From NCBI RefSeq assembly GCF_023264895.1, contig NZ_JAHFUY010000021.1, positions 1 to 64,000 on the forward strand: 64,000 bases of DNA, given 5' to 3'. This DNA comes from Herbiconiux sp. (GTDB taxonomy: Bacteria; Actinomycetota; Actinomycetes; Actinomycetales; Microbacteriaceae). Below the pieces are notes generated by a model. That model saw only the letters and a program-made list of their open reading frames with translations. It did no database searches and was not told the origin of the DNA. Made by a program: the position numbers and the translations under genes. Positions within the stretch are counted from its first letter, which is position 1; each line of letters begins with the position of its first letter. This document shows positions 15,791-23,158 of the stretch, in pieces.

Positions 15791-16896
15791 GCCGGGTTCT
15801 CCTCGAGAGTGCTCTCGACCGATTCCATCGCGCCGATGAGCGAGTCGACGGATGCGGTGGGTGTCGAATGGCGGGCGTGCGGCGCCGACATCGCGGCCGT
15901 CGCCATCCGCCGGAGGGTTCCGTCGTCGCTCGCCGCCCCGAGATCGTGCAGGGTGCGGGGAAGCTCCACAGCATCGAAGAAGCGGCTCACCCGCTCGAAC
16001 TCGGCCCGGTCTCCCTCGTGCGCGAGTTGCACGAGCAGCCCGTAGGCCACCTGGAAGCCGTGCAGGTGGGACGACGCCCCGGACTCCGCCATGAGCCCCC
16101 GCGTCATCGCGTGGGCGAGGGACAGACCGCCGTTCTCGAAGGCCAGGCCCGACATCAGCACGACGGCCTCGATGACGTTCTCGAGCTCCGTCGAGACCGT
16201 CGGCCCTCCGAGGTCGCGGAGGGCGCTCGCGCTGTCGCGGAGGAGCACCGAGTAGCAGTGCGCCGCGATGGCGAGGGGAAGACTGAGCGGCGCGGTCGAG
16301 TGCGAGTTGAGACCGCCCGCCCGTGCGGTGGCCCCGGCTTCGAACGTCTTGGCGAGCGCGTCGCCGATGCCCGAGAGGAGGAATCGGCGCGGGGCCCCGC
16401 TGATGAGGGCTGTGTCGACGATGACGGCCTCGGGGTTGAACGACATCGTGGGCGTGGCGACGAGCCGGTGCTCGTCGTCGTACTGGGCGATCACCCGCGA
16501 CGTGGGGCCGTCGTTCGACGCGATCGTCGGCACGGTGATGATGGGGATGGACAGTGCGGCAGCGACGCCCTTCCCGAGGTCGAGGGTCTTGCCCCCTCCG
16601 GCCGCCACGACCAGATCAGGACGGCTGACCGCGAACTCCGCCGCGAGATCGGCGATGTTGCCGGCCGTCACCTCGTCGCTCACCCGCCGGCAGTCGATCG
16701 CGAGGCCGCCCGCTTCGAGCGAACGCATCAGCCGGGGCTCGATCGCGTCGGCGATGAACGAGTCCAGGAGCAGAGCCGCCCTGGAATGACCCAGCGCGGC
16801 GAACCGGCCGACCTGGTCCAGTGCACCCGGCCCCTGCACGTAGCGGAGTGGAGAACTGTAGATGCGAGCGCCCGGGGGCGCTGTCGAGGGAACCAT
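15787..16896 (-). CDS. GldA-type metal-dependent alcohol/glycerol dehydrogenase
   Basis: A 369-residue iron-containing ADH superfamily protein, GldA branch. The nucleotide site is AAGGGKTLDLGK (98-109), followed by PTIASNDGPTS (123-133). The metal ligands are Asp179, His262 and His279, all present. GldA relatives interconvert glycerol, glycolaldehyde, dihydroxyacetone or sn-glycerol phosphate with NAD(H). Placed directly after a split transketolase, a plausible role is reducing a two- or three-carbon aldehyde or ketone formed there (inference). The gap to the transketolase C-half gene is only six bases. Confidence 0.87.
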   Translation of the reverse strand: MVPSTAPPGARIYSSPLRYVQGPGALDQVGRFAALGHSRAALLLDSFIADAIEPRLMRSLEAGGLAIDCRRVSDEVTAGNIADLAAEFAVSRPDLVVAAGGGKTLDLGKGVAAALSIPIITVPTIASNDGPTSRVIAQYDDEHRLVATPTMSFNPEAVIVDTALISGAPRRFLLSGIGDALAKTFEAGATARAGGLNSHSTAPLSLPLAIAAHCYSVLLRDSASALRDLGGPTVSTELENVIEAVVLMSGLAFENGGLSLAHAMTRGLMAESGASSHLHGFQVAYGLLVQLAHEGDRAEFERVSRFFDAVELPRTLHDLGAASDDGTLRRMATAAMSAPHARHSTPTASVDSLIGAMESVESTLEENPA

Positions 16897-16902
16897 GAGG
16901 GC

Positions 16903-17886
16903 CTAGTGGTCCCATCGATCGGCGACGAGCGCCTCGGTGATCGAGTCGGTGTCGAGGCCGAACATGCGGTCCAGGTAGTCCTGCGAGCCGCAGGGGTGGA
17001 ACCGGTCGCGCAACCCGATCCGGATGACGGGCCTCGCCTCCGCCGCGTCGAACAGCGTCTCCACCACGAGGGTGCCGAGGCCTCCGGCGCGGAGGTGGTT
17101 CTCGGCGGTCACGAGCCGGGGGTAGCGCGAGGCGAACTCGAGCAGGCCCTTGGTGTCGAAGGGCTTGATGGTCGGCACGTGCAGCACCCCCACCGAGACG
17201 CCCGCCTCCGCCGCCCGGTCGGCGGCCTCGAGCGCCCGTGCCGTCATGAAGCCCGTGCTCACGATGCCGACGTCGGTGCCCTCACGGAGCACGCGTGACT
17301 TCCCGATCTCGAACCGGTACGAGTCGTCGAGCGTGACCGGCACCTTGCCGCGGATGTTGCGGATGTAGAAGGTCCCGGGAGTCTCCGCGGCGGCCTTCAC
17401 CACCTGCTTGAGCTCGGTCGCGTCGCACGGATCGATGACCGTGACGTCCGGGATCATCCGCATCACGGCGAGATCCTCGAGCGCCTGGTGCGTGCCGCCG
17501 TAGGGGTTCACGAGGCCGGGCGATCCGCCCATGACCTTCACGTCGGCCTTGCTGTGGGCGCAGGCGATGGCCATGAAGTCGAGGGCGCGGCGCGTGAGGA
17601 ACACCGAGTAGGTGGCCACGAACGCCACGTGCCCGACCTTCGCGAGCCCGGCGGCGACCATGATGGCATCCTGCTCGGCCATGCCCACGTTGAAGAAGCG
17701 GTCGGGGAAGGCGTCGCGGAACGGCAGGATGTCGCTGTAGCGCCCCATGTCGGCGGTCACGCCCACGAGGTGGGGCATCGTCTTCCCCAGTTCGGCGAGC
17801 GCCGTGCCGAACGGCGCGACCTCGTAGGGGCCGGCCACCTCGGCGACCTCGCCCATGCCGCCCGCGCGGTTCTTCAGCTCAACCAT
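16903..17886 (-). CDS. Transketolase C-terminal subunit (split enzyme)
   Basis: A 327-residue protein containing the pyrimidine-binding half of transketolase. VTADMGRYSD, then FFNVGMAEQDAIMVAAGLA with the conserved catalytic Glu (AEQ), and the C-terminal domain (about 195-327; VGIVSTGFMTARALEAA, VLHVPTIKPFD). The start is the ATG at 17884-17886, overlapping the N-half gene by eight bases. Together the two halves would form one active site with thiamine diphosphate. Split transketolases of this kind often serve special pathways rather than the pentose phosphate cycle. Confidence 0.88.
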   Translation of the reverse strand: MVELKNRAGGMGEVAEVAGPYEVAPFGTALAELGKTMPHLVGVTADMGRYSDILPFRDAFPDRFFNVGMAEQDAIMVAAGLAKVGHVAFVATYSVFLTRRALDFMAIACAHSKADVKVMGGSPGLVNPYGGTHQALEDLAVMRMIPDVTVIDPCDATELKQVVKAAAETPGTFYIRNIRGKVPVTLDDSYRFEIGKSRVLREGTDVGIVSTGFMTARALEAADRAAEAGVSVGVLHVPTIKPFDTKGLLEFASRYPRLVTAENHLRAGGLGTLVVETLFDAAEARPVIRIGLRDRFHPCGSQDYLDRMFGLDTDSITEALVADRWDH

Positions 17887-18709
17887 GGTTCTCCTCCAGT
17901 TCGGCCAGCAGCTTCGTCCATTCGTCCTCGTGCACGCGCACGAAATGCGCCCGGTCGCGGGCCACGATCGTCGGCACGCCCCAGCCGGGGGTCGTGCGCA
18001 GGATGATCGCCTTCGGGCCCGGCTTGCCACGGAGCGCCGCGAAGGCGGCGACGATCTCGGCCATGTCGTTGCCGTTCACCTCTTCGACCGACCAGCCGAA
18101 GGCGCTCCACTTCGCGGCGACCGACTCGATGTCCATCACCATGGGCCCGTCGGCCTGGATGCCGTTGCAGTCGACGAGCGCCCACAGTCCGTCGAGCCCG
18201 AAGCTGCTGGCGGCCATCGCCGACTCCCAGGTGGAGCCCTCCTGCAGCTCGCCGTCCGAGAGCTCCACGTAGACCGTCGCCGGCGAGCCCTTCAGCCGCA
18301 GCCCGAGCGCCATGCCGACGCCCTGCCCCAGGCCGTGCCCCAGGCTGCCGCTCGTGATCTCCACACCCGGGGTCTCGTCGAAGGCGCTCATGGGCAGGTC
18401 GCTGCCGTTGAGGGCGTAGGTGGCCGTCTCCTCGTCCGTCAGCACGCCGAGCTCCGCCAGCACGGCGTAGAGCGCGATGGAGTAGTGGCCGGTCGAGAGG
18501 AGGAACCGGTCGCGGTCGGGGTCATCGAGCCGCTCGGCATCGAACCGGAGTTCGGACCAGTAGACGGCGGCGAGCATGTCGGCGATGCCGAGCCCCTGGG
18601 CGATGTAGCCCTCGCCCTTGTCGGCGGCCATGCGCATCATCCGGCGTCGCAGCCGGTGCGCGATCTCGGTGAGTTCCGCGACGCTTCGTCGCGTGGTGGT
18701 GTCGGTCAT
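17879..18709 (-). CDS. Transketolase N-terminal subunit (split enzyme)
   Basis: A 276-residue thiamine-diphosphate-binding half. It has GYIAQGLGIADMLAAVYW, STGHYSIALYAVLAELG, ITSGSLGHGLGQGVGMALG and the cofactor motif SDGELQEGSTWESAM, with NGIQADGP later. The first Gly of the usual GDGELQEG is Ser here, a mild change. The gene is the fifth-from-last in the operon and is translated just before its partner. It would bind diphosphate/Mg while the C-half binds the pyrimidine. Confidence 0.88.
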   Translation of the reverse strand: MTDTTTRRSVAELTEIAHRLRRRMMRMAADKGEGYIAQGLGIADMLAAVYWSELRFDAERLDDPDRDRFLLSTGHYSIALYAVLAELGVLTDEETATYALNGSDLPMSAFDETPGVEITSGSLGHGLGQGVGMALGLRLKGSPATVYVELSDGELQEGSTWESAMAASSFGLDGLWALVDCNGIQADGPMVMDIESVAAKWSAFGWSVEEVNGNDMAEIVAAFAALRGKPGPKAIILRTTPGWGVPTIVARDRAHFVRVHEDEWTKLLAELEENHG

Positions 18710-18752
18710 TGTCAGCTCATTCCCTTTCAGGCGGTGGATCGCGGATGGATGC

Positions 18753-19427
18753 TCACGCGGACGGCGTGCCGGTGAGGATCCGGGTCAGGTCGGCCGGTGA
18801 CGACGCGGTCGCGTCCGCCCCTGCCTCGGCGAGCAGTTCCTCCGGGTAGTAGCCGTAGAGCACGGAGACGGTCTGGGCCCCGCTCGCCCGCCCGGATCTC
18901 GCATCCTGAGGGCCGTCGCCGACGTACACGACCTGGTCGGGGGTGAAGCCGGCGGTCTCGATGCCGAGCGCGACCGGAGCGGGGTGGGGCTTCCGCTCCA
19001 CCGTGTCCTCCGCGCAGATGATCGCGGCCATCGACTCGGGCGCGATGCCGAGCCAGTCGAGGTCCTTCTCGGTGCGGGCCCTGCCCTTGTTCGTGACGAT
19101 GCCGGTGCGGATGCCCCGCTCGTGCAGGGCGGCGAGCATCTCCTCGACCCCGGGGTAGAGCGTGGCGAGCCGGTAGGTCGAGGCGCGGTAGTGCCGGTCG
19201 TAGGCCTCGACGCACTCGTCGGCGCGATCGCCCGCGATGTCGCGGCAGACCTCGGCCACGCGCGGTGTCAGCAGTCGCTGCGGGTCGTTCTCGAGCTCGG
19301 GGAAGCTCCGCCCGAGCACCTCCTCGAAGGCGGCCCGGTAGGCGCCCACGAGGGCGGGGCGGGAGTCGATGAGCGTGCCGTCGAAGTCGAACAGCACGCA
19401 CTGGATGTCTCCGGTCAGGGCGTTCAC
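18753..19427 (-). CDS. HAD-superfamily phosphatase (phosphoglycolate phosphatase-like)
   Basis: A 224-residue HAD hydrolase. Motif I is FDFDGTLIDS near residue 13, motif II TGIVTNKG near 108, motif III lysine in ERKPHP, and motif IV VVYVGDGPQDARSG. The helical cap between motifs I and II marks it as subclass I. Such enzymes dephosphorylate phosphoglycolate or sugar phosphates. In this operon it could remove a phosphate from a product or detoxify a side product (inference). It overlaps the phosphotriesterase-like gene by four bases. Confidence 0.87.
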   Translation of the reverse strand: MNALTGDIQCVLFDFDGTLIDSRPALVGAYRAAFEEVLGRSFPELENDPQRLLTPRVAEVCRDIAGDRADECVEAYDRHYRASTYRLATLYPGVEEMLAALHERGIRTGIVTNKGRARTEKDLDWLGIAPESMAAIICAEDTVERKPHPAPVALGIETAGFTPDQVVYVGDGPQDARSGRASGAQTVSVLYGYYPEELLAEAGADATASSPADLTRILTGTPSA

Positions 19428-20347
19428 GCGCGGGTCCTCTCGGGGTCGAAGGCGAAGAATCGCGCCGGGTTCGTCACGAGGAAGCGATCGGCGAGTTCGT
19501 CGCCCAGCCGGCGCCTGACCGTCTGCACGATGCCGGCGAACCCGGGCGTGCCTCCGTGGGCGAGCTGGTACGACGGTCGTCCGAGGTCGCCGGAGACGAG
19601 GATCCTGTCGTGGCCCTCCTCGAGCAGTCGGGTGATGTTCGCCACCCGGTCGTCGTCCTCGGCGTACTTCGACTTCGTCCAGTGGTCGAAGCCGAGCCAG
19701 GCACCGGTCTGCGCGATCGCCCGCAGGTAGCCGAAGTCGAGGTTGCGGTCGACGTGGCCGATCAGTACCGAGTCGGCGGGCACCCCGGCGTCGACGAAGC
19801 GCTCGATCTGCTTGTCGCCGAGGGTGCCGGCCTGGGTGTGGGTCGAGATCGGTGCACCGGTCCGCAGCTGGGCGGCGGAGACCGCGGCGAGCACGTGGCG
19901 CTCGTCGTCCTGGAGGTCGTCGGTGCGGCAGGTGCCGAACTTGATCACGCCGGCGCGAGCACCGGTGTCATCCATCCCCTCGGTGAGGTCGGCGATCATG
20001 CGCGCGGCGAGCTGCTCGACGGGCGTCTTCTCGAGCCCCTCGGGATAGTAGGTGCCCTTCTGGAAGCCGGTCGCCGCGATCACGTGCACGCGGGACCTCT
20101 TCGCGACGGCCAGCAGTGCGGCGGCGTCGCGGCCGTAGTCGATCGTGGTCATCTCGACGAGGGCGCCGCCGCCCGCCGCCTCGTAGCTCCCGAGCTCCTC
20201 GACCGCCCGGTCGGGATCGTCGAGGAGGAGGTCGGGGTCGGAGGCGACCGCCCACGACGGCGGCCCCGTGAGCAGGTGCTCGTGGCAGAGGGTGACCCCC
20301 AGCTCGGAGCCGTCGATGTCACCGGTGAGGGTTCGGATGATGGTCAC
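19424..20347 (-). CDS. Phosphotriesterase-family metal hydrolase (putative lactonase)
   Basis: A 307-residue amidohydrolase-superfamily protein of the phosphotriesterase homology group. The first metal pair is in TLCHEHLL near residue 19. VIKFGT (about 139) supplies the carboxylated lysine, and THTQAG, IGHVDRN and SGDLGRPSYQ supply the remaining His and Asp ligands. Many members are sugar lactonases or carboxylesterases rather than true phosphotriesterases. The start is GTG at 20345-20347, overlapping the kinase stop (GTGA). In context it may open a sugar lactone (inference). Confidence 0.87.
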   Translation of the reverse strand: MTIIRTLTGDIDGSELGVTLCHEHLLTGPPSWAVASDPDLLLDDPDRAVEELGSYEAAGGGALVEMTTIDYGRDAAALLAVAKRSRVHVIAATGFQKGTYYPEGLEKTPVEQLAARMIADLTEGMDDTGARAGVIKFGTCRTDDLQDDERHVLAAVSAAQLRTGAPISTHTQAGTLGDKQIERFVDAGVPADSVLIGHVDRNLDFGYLRAIAQTGAWLGFDHWTKSKYAEDDDRVANITRLLEEGHDRILVSGDLGRPSYQLAHGGTPGFAGIVQTVRRRLGDELADRFLVTNPARFFAFDPERTRA

Positions 20348-21891
20348 TCGGGCGTCCTTTCGGAGTCGAGGAACGCGGCGCGGGCGCGCCACAGTTCGGA
20401 GAAGGTGGAGCGGAGTCGCCGGTAGGCCGCGTAGCCGCGGTCGTAGTCCGGTGCCCGCGAGGGTTCGGGAGTCTGCACGGAGCCGTCCGCGACGAGTCGC
20501 GCCACGCCCTCCGCGTAGTCGCGGAAGTGACCGACCCCCACGCCGGCCGCGACCGCGACGCCCACGGCGCCCGATTCGTCGACCTGGGGCACGGCGAGCT
20601 CCTGGCCCATGACGTCGGCGCAGATCTGCCGCCAGAGCTCGCTCCTGGCCCCGCCCCCGGTCATCCGGATCTCGTGCACGTCGACGGGCATGGCGGCGTA
20701 GCACTCCCGCATCGAGTAGGCCACGCCCTCGAGCACCGCCCGCAGCAGGTCGTGCCTCGTGGTCGCCTCGGTCAGGCCCGTGAAGCTCGCCCGGGCGAAC
20801 GGATCCACGAAGGGAGCGGTCGCGCCGGCGGTGCCGAGGTACGGCAGGAAGGTCACTCCGTTCGAGAGCGGTGGCACCGCACTGACGGGCCCCTCCACCA
20901 GCTCGGCCAGCGTCGTCTCGCCCGCCTTGATCGCGTCGCCGTCGCTCGAGCCGAGCGAGCGCAGGTACCAGTCGATGCCGAGCGTGCCGCCTCCCGTGTT
21001 CGACAGCACGCGCTGCCAGCGGTTCTCCGGCATGAGGTAGGTGAAGCCGACTCCAACGGGCTCGAGCACCGGTTCGCTCGTCGAGACCGCGTTCATGAAG
21101 CTCGTGCCGATGACGGTCACGGCCTGGCCGGCACCGTAGGCCCCGGCACCCAGGGCGTTCGCCACGGAGTCGCCGAGGCCGGCCACCACCGGGGTCCCCT
21201 CCGGCAGCCCGGTCTGGGCGGCGGCGTCGGCCGTGACGTGCCCGATGACCGTCTCGCTTCTGACCGCTCGCGGCAGCAACGGCAGCAGCCCGGGAATGCC
21301 CATGAGCTCGAACAGTTCGGGCGAGAGCTCACGGCGCCGGATGTCGCACGGCACGAAGGAGAGATCGGATTCGTCGGTCGTGATGCGGCCGGTGAGACGG
21401 TAGTTCACGAAGTCCTTCGCCATGAACACCGACGTCACGCGGTCGAGGAACTCCGGCTCGTGGCGCGCCATCCAGGCGTAGAGCACCGAGGGCATCCCCG
21501 CGATCATGGCGTTGCCGCCCACGTCGAAGATCGTCGGGCCGAGGCCCTGGCTCTCCCACTCCTCGAGGATCCCCACGGCACGGCTGTCGGTCCATCCGAT
21601 CGCGGGACCCGCAGGCCGGCCGTCGGCGTCGAGACACCAGAGCCCTCCCATGTGCCCGCAGACGCCCACGGCCAGCACCTCGGTGTCCGCCGCGAGCGCG
21701 CCGAGCGACTCCCGCAGGGTCTCGGCCACGCACGACCAGGTCGTGTCCATGTCCTCCTCGTGCCGGCCCGGTGCGGTGTCGAGGGTCGGCGTGCGCCTCG
21801 CCGCCGAGGCGACCACGCGTCCGTTCTCGGCGTCGATCGCCACCGTCTTGGTCGCCGACGTCCCCTTGTCGACCCCGATCAGCACCTTCAC
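20344..21891 (-). CDS. FGGY-family carbohydrate kinase
   Basis: A 515-residue kinase with both FGGY domains. The N-terminal phosphate-binding strand is VKVLIGVDKGTSATKT. The catalytic Asp is in GWTDSRAVGI, AKDFVNYRLTGRITTDESD follows, and the C-terminal domain contains GTSFMNAVST and the ATP signature MTGGGARSELWRQICADVMG. It phosphorylates a sugar or polyol taken up by the adjacent transporter. The exact substrate (xylulose-, erythritol-, ribulose-like or other) cannot be set from sequence. The GTG start at 21889-21891 overlaps the preceding stop. Confidence 0.9.
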   Translation of the reverse strand: MKVLIGVDKGTSATKTVAIDAENGRVVASAARRTPTLDTAPGRHEEDMDTTWSCVAETLRESLGALAADTEVLAVGVCGHMGGLWCLDADGRPAGPAIGWTDSRAVGILEEWESQGLGPTIFDVGGNAMIAGMPSVLYAWMARHEPEFLDRVTSVFMAKDFVNYRLTGRITTDESDLSFVPCDIRRRELSPELFELMGIPGLLPLLPRAVRSETVIGHVTADAAAQTGLPEGTPVVAGLGDSVANALGAGAYGAGQAVTVIGTSFMNAVSTSEPVLEPVGVGFTYLMPENRWQRVLSNTGGGTLGIDWYLRSLGSSDGDAIKAGETTLAELVEGPVSAVPPLSNGVTFLPYLGTAGATAPFVDPFARASFTGLTEATTRHDLLRAVLEGVAYSMRECYAAMPVDVHEIRMTGGGARSELWRQICADVMGQELAVPQVDESGAVGVAVAAGVGVGHFRDYAEGVARLVADGSVQTPEPSRAPDYDRGYAAYRRLRSTFSELWRARAAFLDSERTPE

Positions 21892-22427
21892 GCCGTCACC
21901 TCGAGCTCCCGGATCGCGGCCATGCACTGTCGGTGGAGAGCGTGCAGCGCCGTGTGCACGGCGACCGATCCGGGGTCGGGCACGTGGGCCGCCCCGTCGC
22001 CGGTCACGGGAACGCCGGTGGCCCGGGCGAAGAGCTCGCACCACAGCGCGTTCCCCGCTCGGGGCCCGGCGAGCGTGAACCCGGAGGGCAGCACCGAGAG
22101 ATCCTGCAGCACGGTGACCGCCGCGTGCACCAGGCCCTCGTGCACCGCGCGGGTGCACTCGGCCGAGGTGGTCTGGTAGGTCATCCCGAAGAACGAGCCC
22201 CCGTCGTCGCCGGGCAGGAACAGCACACCGTTGCTTCCGTCCGGCACCTCGAGTGCGGGCCGAAGTATCTCCTCGATGCGGGCGTCCTCGTCGGTGCCGT
22301 CGGTGGCGCAGAAGGTGCGCTGGTACCAGCGCAGGGTCGCCAGGCCCGGGCCGAGCAGGATGCGCTCCCCGCCCCGCCGCAGCGTGATGACGTCGCCGAC
22401 CTCGACGACGGACTCGGATGCGCTCAA
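21888..22427 (-). CDS. Stand-alone FGGY_C-like protein
   Basis: A 179-residue protein that aligns by eye with only the C-terminal domain of FGGY kinases. GLATLRWYQRTF matches the GxxxLxWY region of the neighbouring kinase, GSNGVLFLP matches LSNGVTFLP, and CTRAVHEGLVHAAVTVL matches LLRAVLEGVAYSMRECY. GPRAGNALWCELFARATG stands where the kinase has GGGARSELWRQICADVMG, so the ATP-binding GGG is lost. There is no N-terminal kinase domain or catalytic Asp. I prefer the TTG at 22427, overlapping the LivF stop, with GGGAG about seven bases upstream; a TTG at 22442 is possible. It may be a partner or regulator of the kinase. Confidence 0.65.
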   Translation of the reverse strand: MSASESVVEVGDVITLRRGGERILLGPGLATLRWYQRTFCATDGTDEDARIEEILRPALEVPDGSNGVLFLPGDDGGSFFGMTYQTTSAECTRAVHEGLVHAAVTVLQDLSVLPSGFTLAGPRAGNALWCELFARATGVPVTGDGAAHVPDPGSVAVHTALHALHRQCMAAIRELEVTA

Positions 22428-23158
22428 AACAGCTCCCACCAATCGTCTCGGGCGCGCGCCTCGTCGGCGCTCTCCGACAGCAGGATCTCGCCGGCCCGCA
22501 GATAGTAGACGCGGTCGGAGATCGGCAGGGCCGCTCCCACGTTCTGCTCCACGAGCACCACCGACAGTCCGGCGTCGCGCGACAGCGCGCGGATCGACTC
22601 GAAGAGCTCCGTCACGAGGCTGGGCGCGATGCCGAGGGAGGGCTCGTCGAGCAGCATCAGCTCGGCTCCGCTCATCAGGGCCAGCCCGATGGAGAGGAGT
22701 CGCTGCTGGCCGCCGCTCATCCGCCCTGCGACAGCGCTCCCCCGGTCCTTCAAGACAGGGAAGAGGTCGTGGATGCGGGCGAGCCTCTCGGCGCGGACCT
22801 TCGAGTCGCGCACGGTGAACGCCCCGAGCTCGAGGTTCTGCCGCACCGTGAGGTCGCGGAAGATCGCGCTCGTGGCCGAGGTGTACGACATCCCGCCACG
22901 CACGCGCGAGGCGGTCGACGACTTCGTGATGTTCTGGCCGTCGTGGATCACGACCCCGGACTGCAAGGGCAGCAGGCCGAAGAGCGCCTTCAGGGCGGTC
23001 GTCTTGCCCGCGCCGTTGTGCCCGAGGATCGTGACGATCTCACCCGCGCCGACGGTCAGCGAGACGTCGTGGAGCACGCTGTGCTTGCCGTAGCCGCAGA
23101 CCAGGTTGCTGGCCACCAGACGATCGGTCGTCGCCTGGGCCTTCTCGCTACGCTCCAA
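22424..23158 (-). CDS. livF: ABC transporter ATPase, LivF type
   Basis: A 244-residue ATPase of the HAAT (branched-chain amino acid-like) family. Walker A is GHNGAGKT at 46-53, the signature is MSGGQQRLLSIGLALM, and Walker B is LMLLDEPSLGIAP. The D-loop phrase SLGIAP and the ending VYYLRAGEIL are typical of LivF. It forms a dimer with the ATPase half of the fusion protein encoded just upstream, with which its gene overlaps by 11 bases. The operon context points to a non-amino-acid substrate. Confidence 0.9.
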   Translation of the reverse strand: MERSEKAQATTDRLVASNLVCGYGKHSVLHDVSLTVGAGEIVTILGHNGAGKTTALKALFGLLPLQSGVVIHDGQNITKSSTASRVRGGMSYTSATSAIFRDLTVRQNLELGAFTVRDSKVRAERLARIHDLFPVLKDRGSAVAGRMSGGQQRLLSIGLALMSGAELMLLDEPSLGIAPSLVTELFESIRALSRDAGLSVVLVEQNVGAALPISDRVYYLRAGEILLSESADEARARDDWWELF

